From: Pictodentalium vernedei
Taxonomy: Eukaryota > Mollusca > Scaphopoda > Dentaliida > Dentaliidae
Direction of reading: 5' to 3'
DNA: 64,000 nucleotides
NCBI GenBank assembly: GCA_031216915.1
Contig: CM062297.1
Location: 367,177,704-367,241,703, forward strand
Part shown: in pieces, positions 22,976-33,137 of the stretch
How the letters are laid out: every line of letters starts with the position of its first letter
How positions within the stretch are numbered: position 1 is the first letter of the stretch
The notes under the pieces: generated by a model
The model's input: the letters and a program-made list of their open reading frames with translations, nothing else
What the model was told of the DNA's origin: nothing
The model's database searches: none
Program-made: the position numbers and the translations under genes

Positions 22976-23461
22976 TAATTATTCAAAATTGTTTTTAAAG
23001 TTTTCAAGGATAGTGATAGAAGGATATGTTTTTATTTACATTCGTGTGTTGTGGTATATTATGAATTTATTGGAGTTTGTAGTTTTTTTCAAAGTTTAGG
23101 GCTACACCCCAAAAGTGCTTAATTTTTGTGCTTCAGATATGTTTTTCAGGACACTTAAAAAATTATTAATTATCCTGGAATTTCAAAATTATTTTTTAGG
23201 ATTACTGACATCTGGCATTTAGAATGTTAAACCATTAATAATAATTCATGGAATTTCAGAATTTTTGAACGGAAGTTTTAATGTAAAAAGGCTTCCTAAA
23301 TAACTGCAGATTTAATTTTATTCAAAGTGGGATGTCATGAAATTTTTGCCAAAATAGTTTTTGAAAATCAAAGTCTAAGTCAATAAAATTTAAGAAGAAT
23401 CATAAAATTCTGCATTCGGAAACTGCATAAATATTGAATATGTTTTTTCTTTCTTTCTCAG
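22976..23461. other. intron sequence ahead of exon 3
   Basis: AT-rich and without recognised elements. It ends with a long pyrimidine tract (TTTTTTCTTTCTTTCTCAG) that forms the acceptor of the next exon. Confidence 0.6.
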
Positions 23462-23671
23462 GCATCTGGACTTTATGCTAAGCTGAATAAAACTCGGGGC
23501 AGACTTGATCCAAGGAACTTTAATTACAGTGATAATGCAATGATGAATCTTGGTCCTTCTCTTGCTGGTGTATCAGTTGAGGATATAAGAAATATGCCTC
23601 TATCACCCAGATTTATTCTCCGCTTCATTGATTCATGTCGTAATCATCCATCAGCCTGGTCATCAGGAAAG
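23462..23671 (+). CDS. host gene exon 3, 70 codons
   Basis: Acceptor TTCTTTCTTTCTCAG and donor GGAAAG|GTTTGC. 210 bp, phase 0 at both ends, in frame with exons 2 and 4. The peptide contains LDPRNFNYSDNAMMNLGPSL, AGVSVEDIRNMPLSP and FILRFIDSCRNHP. Sequons NKT and NYS would allow N-glycosylation of a secreted protein. The pattern of an Asn-Leu-Gly-Pro turn followed by a short helix ending in hydrophobic-x-x-hydrophobic is reminiscent of superhelical repeats in mesothelin, otoancorin and stereocilin. This is a weak impression, not an assignment. An unrelated invertebrate-specific protein is equally possible. Confidence 0.78.
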
Positions 23672-24210
23672 GTTTGCATTGCATTTATATTTTATAGCTG
23701 TCAAATGCTTATGTTAGTTAATGCAATGGCATTCTGGACTCCCAAATTTGCAGTCAAAGGATTAGGTCAGACTGCATATTGTTTCAGACTTGTGTGTGTG
23801 CACTGCAGGTGGGGCCAGGTTTGTATGTGTGTGAAACTATTGGCATACACACATTTTCAAGACCATCAAAGCATAAATTCATTTTTAAGAACAATGATAA
23901 AAACCATCACACATACAGTACGGTCGTCATGGAAAGGTCAAAATCCATGCATGGGAAAGATTTCCTTGCATGCGGTTACTATGAATATCTTACATGTAAT
24001 AGCTGAATCACCATCAACTTATGAATCAGTGAAGCACCAGGTATGATCTGGTGCTTCTTTCATTGAATATTTGCCGAAAACTAGTGATTATTGATTGAGA
24101 AAAGTGCCCATGGGCAACACTGCGCATGCATGGATTTTTACCATTCCACAGGGACTGTACTGTAATAGCAGAATCAAAACTTTCAAGATAAAAGTCATAC
24201 ATACAAGTCT
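23672..24210. other. intron 3 start, no gene seen
   Basis: The open frame of exon 3 continues for about 125 codons past the donor, but this looks like intron read-through, with no conserved motif. 24029-24055 is a short hairpin (GAAGCACCAGGTATGATCTGGTGCTTC). Confidence 0.5.
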
Positions 24211-24478
24211 CTTGTGTCCAAGCCTAAAAATAAGCAGTCCGACTTTTGCAGAATGAGGTCCCCAGAGGGTGAATTTGATGATGCTATCCCATACAGTGGG
24301 CCAATTTATCCACTGGGCACCTCTGCCGGTTTAGGTGCGAGACCCTGATTCAGAGTGAGGTTCACAGTGGGTAAATTTAGTGATGCTACCCTGCTGTACA
24401 AGGCAGCATCACAAAATTCACCATCTGGGGACCTCATTTTGCAGATGACAGTCTGCTTATTTTCTTGCTTGCTTGTGT
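24211..24478 (+). mobile_element. hAT-like MITE family M, copy 2
   Basis: CTTGTGT at 24211-24217 and 24472-24478 flanks a copy with ends AAAAATAAGCAGTCCGACTT and GACAGTCTGCTTATTTTCTT, AGAGGGTGAATTTGATGATG inside, and a GCTACCCTGCTGTACAAGGCAGC centre. Confidence 0.75.
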
Positions 24479-24603
24479 AACTCAAAAGCTAATCAAGATA
24501 CAAGCATCAGATTTAATACTGATGTTTGAAACAATGAAAAGGTGTGTCACACATACATGTAACTGATGTGTCGCACATGTAATGTCAAGGTTGTATTCGA
24601 CCA

Positions 24604-24821
24604 TTAACTGGTAGAGTGCTAAATTATTTTTGGTCATCCAAATTTGTCTTTGTCTCTTTATCTTGTAACACTCTCCCATAAACTGTAATAAGATAAACCC
24701 ACACAGACTAAATAATTTCATTTCAAAATAATATGAAGCACATCCACAGAATATGAAGCCATTAAGTTGTGACACTTCAGAATAAAGCCCCAAAATGGGC
24801 TTCCAGCACTCTACCAGTTAA
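24604..24821. mobile_element. TTAA-flanked MITE family R4, copy b
   Basis: TTAACTGGTAGAGTGCTAAA to GCACTCTACCAGTTAA, 218 bp. It contains AACACTCTCCCATAAACTGT and AATATGAAGCCATTAAGTTG, which are shared with the split copy at 29308/36729. Its right TTAA (24818-24821) is also the left TTAA of the next element. Confidence 0.75.
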
Positions 24822-24996
24822 CCCTTTACCCAACGTAATGGCAAAAACCGGCCAGTGCTATTCACAATACTTCCCATTCAATTTTCATTATTTTTTCATT
24901 TCGCTATTCACAATACATCCCATTCAATTTTCATTATTATTTCATTTTTTGCCTTTAAAACATAGCTTATGACCTCCCATTGGAACGAGCCCATTA
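24818..24996. mobile_element. TTAA palindromic MITE family P, left part (split by DIRS element)
   Basis: Left end TTAACCCTTTACCCAACGTA to CATTGGAACGAGCCCATTAA. It contains an internal direct duplication of about 47 bp (CTATTCACAATACTTCCCATT at 24870 and again near 24905). The rest of the element lies beyond the inserted DIRS element, at 29265-29311. Confidence 0.75.
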
Positions 24997-26061
24997 ATAT
25001 TTTTATACTGTACCAATGACCCAGACTTAGCTGGTGCTAACTCTTAAAAATCTAGGGCCAAACACAAATTTTGCTCCCCCCCCCCCCCAATCCCCAAAAT
25101 TTGCATCAAAATCCAAAAACAATATGTCCTATGTGGATCTCCATACTTTATCCACTGAACATGCTCAGTGTCAAGGAAGTCTGAAATTGGAGCCCAAATC
25201 CTCATCCTTTGTTTGGCCCTAAAATCAGTAACATCTCACTGATATTTGTGCTTATAAATCTCAGTTAAAATAATGCCAGACACAAAATCATGAAAGAAAT
25301 GGTGGATCTAAGGATGAAATAAGAAGATGAGAGGAAGAATCAGTGGAAGGATGTTTTCAGGGCTGTAACTTAACTCTTGTTATGAACTTTCCACAGTTTG
25401 TTCAGAATTTCCTCTCTCCCTTTCCTTTATACCCCCCTTGCTATTCTCCCATACTTTTGGCATAATTTTTGTAATTTTTTTTTACTGAAATTTCTTGGGA
25501 GTTTTTAGCTTGGTAACAGAATGTTTATTCTGTTTTTCCCCATGGTTACGTCCTCACCCTAGGGGTGGTTAGGCGTTCAGTCATGCATCTACCATCCGAT
25601 GTACTGCAGTTTCTTCTCTGGAAGCTTCTGTTTTACATCGGATAGTGTTTAAAATTGGTTACTGATTTTGGGCCATATTTCAGTGCCTGGAGTCTTGTTT
25701 CCAGTTTTTATTAACTTTTGTTTACGTTGACAACAGTTACTTCTTACAGTGATTACTTGTCTTCTATATAGTTCTGTTCACAGCCAGATACATTAATATT
25801 GTCTGTAAGTGTAGCATTAATTTTTAGATACGTTTTAAAAATTTTGTCCACACTTAGGCTTTTTGGGGGATCCATTTGGGCTCATCGCTCCCATTGGGAA
25901 CTTGGGCTCATCTTGAAATTTTTTCAAGAACATTTTTCTTTTGAATTATTTTTTGAAATGTTTGTAATGGATTATATTATTATTATGTATTTTTGTTTTC
26001 AAGGGTTAGTGCGAGTACGATGACTGTTTAATATTTTTTTCAGAATGAAAGAATATTTTTT

Positions 26062-26345
26062 GATTGTAATCGAGGAAGTCTTCCTCTGATTCTCATGCTC
26101 ATTGTATTCGCAGTAGTCAGTGTACTCGCACTAATTCCTGCTTAGTTTGTGCCAATTTGGATGACAAACGTTGGAGACGTGTGTCACGGTATGTTGTTAG
26201 AGGCGAGAGGTCCAGGCCGATCCTCTCATCACAGGGTCACTCTAGTTGTCTCAGTCTCTTTTTCAGAGGAACAAGAACAGGATGATGTTTCTGTGATGTC
26301 TTCAAAAGTGTGCTTCCATCGTCGCAATGAAGAGCTAGTGGCATA
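26062..26345 (+). pseudogene. DIRS-like gag-type N-terminal remnant
   Basis: In one frame the segment near 26130 reads CLVCANLDDKRWRRVSRYVV, a Cys-x2-Cys-containing start of the kind found before the polymerase in DIRS elements. It runs into SLFFRGTRTG and a stop. The frame then changes and joins the RNase H part without the palm and finger regions of reverse transcriptase, so an internal deletion lies between about 26290 and 26440. Confidence 0.5.
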
Positions 26346-26439
26346 GTACTCAACGAAATGCGGCAAGTGCCTAAGAGGTCCCAAGTAGGATCGACGGTCA
26401 CTTGTCGCCCGCTAGCTCCCCCAGTAAAGAAATCATTCA

Positions 26440-27058
26440 CGAGAATGGTTGTGGGGCCGGGTTCGTCTGTTGCCCTGCCGGATCCGAGTTTTACGATTAT
26501 GACGGATGTCAGTCAAACAGGTTGGGGCGCAACATTGAGCCCAACAGATTCGCGGTGTCAGGGTCTTTGAGATCCACAGTTCCTAAACAAGCACACAAAC
26601 ATGAAAGAGATGATGTCAGTTTGGCTTGCGCTACATCACTGGATGAACATTATTCAGAATTCACATGTTCAAATTCTGTCCGACAGTTCGACAGTGGTAG
26701 CGTATATTCGGAACCAGGGAGGCACTCATTCCATTCCGTTGTTCAACTTAACGGAATAAATCCTTCTGTTTGTCTAGAGAATCAAGTTCTCCTGTCAGTC
26801 CGTCATATTCCGGGTCGTCTGAACGTTCTAGCAGACTCCCTTTCTCAGAAAGGTTGTATGTTGCCGTCAGAATGGACTCTCAACAAACATGTATTCAATC
26901 AGATTTGCTACCAATGGGAGCGTCCTATGATAGACTTATTTGCGACGCATCTCAACAATCAGTTGCAGATGCAGTAGACGCGCTCTCGTTCTCTTGGGAC
27001 GGAATGATAGGATACGCATATCCTCCAGCTCCGTTGATTCAGCAGATATTGCTAATAT
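26440..27058 (+). pseudogene. DIRS-like RNase H domain, broken
   Basis: Blocks across frames: SFTIMTDVSQTGWGATL (about 26488-26538, the first catalytic Asp region), a LSDSSTVVAYIRNQGGTHSI-type segment (26677-26740), then SVRHIPGRLNVLADSLSQKG (26795-26855), and MIDLFATHLNNQLQMQ followed by DALSFSWDGMIGYAYPPAPL (26925-27040). These are the usual order in DIRS/Gypsy-type RNase H and its C-terminal tail. Two or more frameshifts prevent a single product. Confidence 0.8.
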
Positions 27059-27219
27059 AAGCAATCTCACTGCAAGAGTCTGTTGGTAGCATCTCTGTCA
27101 CCCCAGAGACCATGGATATATCTACACAGGTGTCTGTTGTGGGACATGCCGTGGAAGCTTCCTCCACAGGAGGATCTTCTTTCGCAGGGGAAATTGCGCA
27201 CACTGCATCACAACCTGCA

Positions 27220-28283
27220 AGGTCTCAACCTTCACGTATTTCCGTTGTGCGGTCCTTCTTGCATGGCAAGCATTTACAGGACGAGCAGTGGACACAATTT
27301 CTAACTGTAGGAGGACCTCCTCTTTGCACAATTTTGCTGCTAAGTGGAAGGTTTTCTCACGGTGGTGTAGGGATCATTCTGTTGATATTTATGATCCCTA
27401 CATTCCAAACTTTACTAATTTTCTGGTCTACTTGTTTGACAAGATCAAACTGCAGCCTGATGCTATTAAGGGTTAGAGGTCTATGCCATCAGATACTTAT
27501 GCTCATCATGATAGCTTACATATTGGATCTAATGTCTCTTTATCTAAGTTAGTGAAAAACTTTTCGATAAATAGACTTAGAACCCTTAGATTAATTCCTA
27601 AGTGGAATTTAGCTTGGGTTCTTCTAAAGCTAAAAGAAGCGCCATTTGAACCTCTTGATACGGTGGACTTCAAATTTTTATCTTATAAGACAGCTTTTCT
27701 CTTGGCCTTCTCTTCTTGCTAGAAGAGTCAGTGATCTTGATGCAATATCTGTTGATGATTCTCACTATCGTAGTGTTGGTAATACTATTACTTTGACTAC
27801 TAATGTTGGTTTTCTGGCTAAGAATCAGGCTCCTAATAAGTATCCTGAAATGATTGTAATTTAGGCTCTTCCTTCTTCAGATGGTAATAGGCCTTTGCTT
27901 CATCCAGTTAGAGCTGTAAGTATTTTCAAACGTAGATCTGAGTTTATCAGAAAGGGACGTAATGTTTCTTTCTGTCTCTGATGCCTAATAGAAGGGACAT
28001 TACGGTCCATTATATTGCAAGGTGGATTCAGTTAACTATCCGTACTGCTTATGAAAAATTATCTTCAACTCAGCAGTCTGTGCTTAAGATTTTGGAGCAT
28101 GAAGTTAGAGCACCGACTACATCTTGGGCTTATGCTAATAGTGTTATTACTGATTTGATGAAGGCTGCATATTGGTCTCAGCCTTCCACATTCACGAATT
28201 TTTATCTTAGAAATATTGAGTCCATTTCTGAAGACCTGCTTTATTTAGGTCCGTTATCTGTTGCTCAAAATGTCGTCCACTAA
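27220..28283 (+). pseudogene. DIRS-like tyrosine recombinase, broken
   Basis: An N-terminal SAM-like part (NFAAKWKVFSRWCRDHSVDI, about 27325-27385) precedes the catalytic part. LAARRVSDLDAISVDDSHYR-like sequence (27715-27775) has the first catalytic Arg. LEHEVRAPTTSWAYANS (28093-28143) has the His-x-x-Arg pair. FTNFYLRN (about 28189-28212) has the nucleophile Tyr. The tetrad can still be seen, but stops and frame changes (near 27475, 27720, 27864 and 27980) inactivate the gene. In DIRS elements this enzyme replaces the DDE integrase and inserts a circular intermediate. Confidence 0.82.
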
Positions 28284-29264
28284 ACAGTTGCAACTATAGT
28301 TATGCCTGTTCCGGCAGTGACTCTGTCCTGTTGCCCTCTTCGCTCTGGGATATTTGACCCAGGGCAAGGGAAAGGGAGGGGGGGGGGGGGAGATGGTGTT
28401 CCCTTATATCACCTGCTTTATGAAAAGCAAGGGAATACCTCCTCTGAAGTTGGTTATTCCGAATCGGTGCTGGGATAGTTTTAAAGTGTAAAGCTAATTT
28501 TTATCTCATTTATGTAATATTTTTAAAGTGTAGCTCGGTGTGAAACATTTGTATATGTCACGTGTCATTCAAGCGCTAATATACAATCCTCGGACACTTT
28601 TAAATGAGTATAAAGAGTCCCATTCTCTGGACTATCTTTATTTTATTGGCTTTCCTTTAAAAATTAGTATGATGGCTTATACTGGACGTTAATTGAGATC
28701 TTTGATGTTATTTTTGTGCTCAATTACGGAATGGTATTGTGTCTCTCTTCTTTGGTATAAACAAGAAAGATACATGTAAAGCTTGTTTCTCCTTTTCTCC
28801 TGGAAGGGATAATTCTGTTTACATGTAATTGAATCTACTGAATTTTCCTTTATGTCCTAGGCCCTCCAGCCTTTTTTCTATTCAGCTAAGTCTGGGTCAT
28901 TGGTACAGTATAAAAATGTTAAAAAATTTATAGTAATTTATATATTTTTTATACTTACCAATGACCCAGACGGGGATGGCCCTCCCATGAGTTGGAAACT
29001 CATACCTCCCCGCTGATTACATAACGCTTACCAGGCACTGGTGGTAAGAATGAGGATTTTGACTTCCTTGACACTGAGCATGCTCAGTGGATAAAGTATG
29101 GAGGACCACATAGGACATATTGTTTTTGGATTTTGATGCAAATTTTGGGGATTGAGGTGGGGGCAAAATTTGTGTTTGGCCATAGAATGTTAAGAGTTAG
29201 CACCAGCTAAGTCTGGGTCATTGGTAAGTATAAAAAATATATAAATTACTATAATTTTTTTAAC

Positions 29265-29311
29265 TTTGTTTGCAAGTATCATTTGTTTTTTCATGTTAGG
29301 TAAAGGGTTAA
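29265..29311. mobile_element. TTAA palindromic MITE family P, right part
   Basis: GCAAGTATCATTTGTTTTTT then TCATGTTAGGTAAAGGGTTAA (split here as CATGTTAGG and TAAAGGGTTAA) completes the element begun at 24818. TTAA lies at 29308-29311 and is shared with the next element. Confidence 0.7.
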
Positions 29312-29493
29312 CTAATAGAGTGCTAAATATGGGAGGGGTGCAAAATTCGTTCCAATGTCTTTGCCTCGTTACAATTTGTTTCCTGTTGGTACCCTCCCAT
29401 AAATTGTAACACAGCAAAGACATAAGATGAAATCAATTCACTTAAAAGATAATGTGAACCGCATTCTCAGAATATGAAATGTTTAAGTTGTGG
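29308..29493. mobile_element. TTAA MITE family R4 copy c, left part
   Basis: TTAACTAATAGAGTGCTAAAT, CCCTCCCATAAATTGTAACA and CAGAATATGAAATGTTTAAG match copy b. It breaks at AGTTGTGG (29486-29493), the target duplication of the SINE inserted next. The remainder is at 36721-36783. Confidence 0.75.
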
Positions 29494-29721
29494 TGGGGTT
29501 CAGTGGCATTGCGGTAACCAGTTCTCGTCAGATCACCTAAGTTAAGCAACGTCGAGCCCAGTTAATCCTTGGATGTGTGACCGTCTGAGCGATCGGTTTG
29601 GACTCCTGTGTTGTGTCCATGGGCAAGGCACTTAACCCCCCCCCCCCCCCCCCCCATTGTCCACATGGGGCACGATGACACCATGTACTAAGGTATACTG
29701 CACATCGGTGGTGCACATGTC
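29486..29721 (+). mobile_element. 5S rRNA-headed SINE, 5' part (split by LTR element)
   Basis: After the duplication AGTTGTGG, the head (about 29505-29590) is clearly 5S rRNA-like: TTCTCGTCAGATCACC, then AAGTTAAGCAACGTCGAGCC and CTTGGATGTGTGACCGTCTG match the internal promoter half of 5S RNA. The body CATGGGCAAGGCACTTAACC and CGGTGGTGCACATGTC is the same as in the tRNA-headed SINEs. A C19 run (29637-29656) lies inside. It is interrupted at 29721 by the LTR retrotransposon and resumes at 36527. Confidence 0.85.
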
Positions 29722-31313
29722 TGTCAGGAACACCTGAGGCCCCGTAAGGCCTGGGCTGACGTGGGGTTATTTAGTCCCGCTGATGAAGTTGCGGGAAAAT
29801 TAGACCAACGTGGAGGGTCGGAATCCAAGTGTCGCGAAATCGGCGCAGGGAGCTGAGTTAGACCGACGCCGTGATTCCTTCTCTGCCAAATTGGCCTGAA
29901 ATAGGTTCGATTTCCGTTAGGTGTGATTCCTAATCACTTCAGGCTGTATAATGGAAAGAATGATTTAAAGTAACAACAATTCTTTTATTTACACATAAAA
30001 ATAAATCCGTTTCAATATTTCAACAATCAACAATTCGATTCTTTTTACAGAAAATGGGTTGCTAGGGTTAAACAATTCTCAACAATCATATAGTCGTTCT
30101 ATAGCCCTGTACTGGCACTATAGTCTACACACTGGAAATGTTACTAGCGTGAGCTCGCCATAAGAGCTTCACAAATCTGAAATGTTATTACTGTGAGCTC
30201 GCCATAAGAGCTTCACCCGCTTAGGCTCAAATGTCAACGTCTGCGCGTAACTGTACCTCTGGCTGTCGGAGGGTTCCGACCAGCAATGTTCGTCATCTAT
30301 AAAGCCACCGTACTTCTGATTTGGGTCAGATATTGTCTACTCATACCTTATGTGCCTTTTGAAAGTCCTCCGTGAAAGTCCTATTGAAATATTCACCGTT
30401 CCTGGTTGAATTCACGATTCACAAATGCCCCTTTTATGCTGGGGTGAAATTGTCACTCACACCGATCTCCAGTCGGTATTACGATGCTTCGACAGCAAAA
30501 CAAACTACTCAGAACGCAATCCGTCTGACGCTTCAAAGTTTGGGTTAATACGCACAATACAATTAACCTACACTTCTGACTATTGCAGGCTGATACCTGC
30601 TACTCGACAATCTAAACTTTAACGTTCCACCTGGGGCGTTCCTTCTCAACGAATTTGCCGCCTATCAACCTTACGCTAAATCAATCGTGGAATGCCCTCT
30701 CTGGCGATTCCAGCCCTTTCAGGGTCCTGTGATCGAAGGTACCTCTATGCCAGGAAACAGTCCGCCTGTCCTGGACTTCACCAACGTGTGTGTGACCCCA
30801 AGTGTGTGTCTAATGCTTTGCTCTTCAAGGTATATACACTTTTTACCCTAAACTGTCAGGCGGACGGACGCTCATCCATCCATCTGTCAAAACGGTGGGA
30901 GATGGCGTATATCGAGACAGAATCAATACAAGTCATCTCGCGCGTGACTTAACGGTGATTTCACTTGTCGAGACAACCGATTCGTTTCTGCCATTTTGCT
31001 ATTACTAATGATGACACGACATTTCTATCTTTATCGGCCGTGACGATATCCTGCCACCAACCGATTACGTCTCGTAAGACTCGCGACTACTGCATAAATT
31101 AAATGAGATTAGACCTTATCTAACATACCGTTTCTCCCCTGGGTCCCTGCCCTGAAGCTGGATATACACTACATGTGTTTTTCCATGTCCAGCTTTGCAG
31201 AGAGGTGAAATTCAAGTAGGGTTTTCGCCTTGATGCGGAATATATTTTGAACTTACAATATCTTTAAATATGAGGCCCCTTGCCCCTACATTTAGGCTGG
31301 CTTTGCCCTGACA
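29722..31313 (-). repeat. 3' LTR (element orientation minus)
   Basis: TGTCAGGAACACCTGAGGCC at 29722 through GGCTTTGCCCTGACA at 31313. It contains a tandem pair of about 40 bp around GTGAGCTCGCCATAAGAGCT (30150 and 30190). It differs from the partner LTR by a 15-bp extra piece near 30370 and mostly transitions elsewhere. Confidence 0.92.
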
Positions 31314-31325
31314 ACTCCCTTCCCG

Positions 31326-31570
31326 AGAGAAACACCCTGTGTATCTCTTAAAACACAAGGGGCAAAGCCACGCACGCTCACCTCTCACACCTTTTTACAA
31401 TCTACCCATCATGTTCAAGACTACAAAACTGTGCCCTAGTGGTCGTGGGACTCATGACCGGGCTCATGCGTCGGCCATGTCGATTCCCACGACACACACG
31501 CCACTACATGCTCCCGTCTTGCGGGTTTACATAAGGAGAGTAGCCTTATCCTTAGATTTGCAGCACTCTC

Positions 31571-31609
<39 letters not shown>

Positions 31610-32867
31610 AATACTATATATTTACACTTAAACATACACAACTTTATACACATTCGCCCATTTTGCAAACAGTTCACTTGGCACTCACTCCGATGAGTAA
31701 CACCGTCCGCGCCTTTGCGTCAGATGGGTTAATTCCAACAGAGTGTAACTTCACCTCCCGTTCCCCCATGTCTTGTGAAGGGGCAAATGACCCCTGCATT
31801 ATGTTGAGCCTCACCCTCGCAAAGCTCAACCAGGGGATTAAAATTGTGCCTCACACATTCAACACACTGATTTCCCGACCGCGCCTTTGCGACAGACGGG
31901 GTTAGTGTGCCTCACATTCACAACAAACCCTCGTCAATAAAAACAAGCGCGGTTTCCCCGGGCCTTAACACCGGGTTTGTGCATCCCATACTTACAAAAC
32001 TCGACACACAGGCTCCCCGTCCACGCACATGCGACGAACGGGGCAGTGTATCTCACATTCGCACTCACAAACAACTCTAGTCAGCAGTCAGAGCAATAAT
32101 AATACTAAAATAAGAAAATTCCTTCCGGGCCTTAACACCGGGTTTACGAAACTCATCACCTCATCCACAAAAATATGTGCGACTGGAGCCCCCGTCCCAG
32201 ACACCAGGCCCACAGCCGCCCAACTATTGCTTCTTTATAACCACCGACCATTGGTAGAGGCCCGGTTCCCGGTATCCCCTTTGGTAACCCTTGACACACC
32301 CCTTCTTCTCGCCCCGTTATTCCTACGGGTATACCATACCCTGTCATTGTCGCATTCCCAAGAGCTTCCCTTGGCGCTATATCCCCCAGGCTCACTCGTC
32401 CCGGCGATTACCTTCGTTCGAACGACACCGGCCGCCCTTGGCCCTTGTGCCGTCGACCCCCCGGTCCATTGCGACGATTTCTTGTGCACCTTGGGCGCTG
32501 CGTGCCCCCGGCACTCACTGCGTGGTCTCCGCCACCTAGGATGCTTCTCCTTTGATTTGTGGACCCTTTCCTCATCCCCCTGGGCACCCATCTTAGCGGT
32601 CCCATCCACTTTAACATACTCAACTTGTGTTGACCCGTGCCCTCTCAATTCTGGGGAAGTTTGCCCAGCCATTTGCGTGGGTCTGGCCTCCCCTCTCCAC
32701 ACGGGTGACACCGACTCCTTGGGGCGCTCAACTCCCCCTCATAAATTTGCTTGAGGGTCTTTCCCCAATGATCCCATTGGGTTCCCTCGCTGTTTGGCGT
32801 TTCGCCTGGACCGCCTGCGGCCCCTTCTCCCTAATTGGACAGGAGTCGTCCCTCCTGAAACTTCCCG
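31326..32867 (-). other. internal region of LTR element, no pol domains seen
   Basis: Higher-GC sequence between the protease segment and the polypurine tract. A minus-strand frame at 32235-32711 (about 158 codons, Arg/Gly/Ser-rich) is open but matches no polymerase, RNase H or integrase motif. In autonomous relatives several kb of pol would lie here, so it is deleted or replaced. Confidence 0.6.
31560..31610. repeat. (CT)n microsatellite
   Basis: CTCTCTCT run with one CCCTC interruption inside the LTR element, between the 3' LTR and the protease remnant. Simple sequence. Confidence 0.9.
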
Positions 32868-33137
32868 TCATTTCGTCGTGTAGGGGCCATCCCCTGGACC
32901 ATCGGATTGGTTCCCCCTGGGAACCTTCCCTTCCTTACTCGTTGGGCCCTCACTTGGCCCCCTATCCCTGGACCATAACTCATCAGGGCTTGCCCTCACC
33001 CCTGGGATATTACCTATGACCAGGTCATACACAGGTGATTCAATGCACATGGCTTTCACTTCGCCACAATAAAATGGGGTATCCACAGTTATCCTCGCGA
33101 TGGTGAACCTTCTAACGGTCCCATCTATCAAATACAC
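32868..33137 (-). pseudogene. retrotransposon protease C-terminal segment
   Basis: Reads YLIDGTVRRFTIARITVDTP, then CIESPVYDLVIGNIPG, the flap-to-ILG-like part of a retropepsin as found in Ty3-type elements. It is in a different frame from gag, overlapping its last codons, so either a programmed frameshift or a mutation separates the DSG active-site half (in the gag frame) from this half. After IPGVRASPDELW the frame has no further conserved motif. Confidence 0.7.

Larger units (their letters stand above)
24997..29264 (+). mobile_element. DIRS-like tyrosine-recombinase retrotransposon, internally deleted, copy 1
   Basis: About 4.27 kb. Inverted terminal repeats of about 200 bp (25001-25210 and 29050-29262) are outermost, e.g. 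TACCAATGACCCAGACTTAG and its complement. An internal complementary region at 28883-28972 is the complement of the left end joined to the complement of the right end. Coding remnants in order are a gag-like start (26110-26290), RNase H, and tyrosine recombinase; the polymerase core is missing. There is no target duplication, as expected for recombinase-mediated insertion. It sits inside a TTAA MITE whose halves are at 24818-24996 and 29265-29311. Confidence 0.85.

Noticed and set aside
29505..29590. Functional 5S rRNA gene
   Set aside because: Only the promoter half matches 5S RNA; the first part is missing and it is fused to a SINE body.
32029..32754. 241-codon open frame on the + strand
   Set aside because: It is antisense to the interior of the minus-strand LTR element, has no conserved motif, and GC-rich composition explains its openness.
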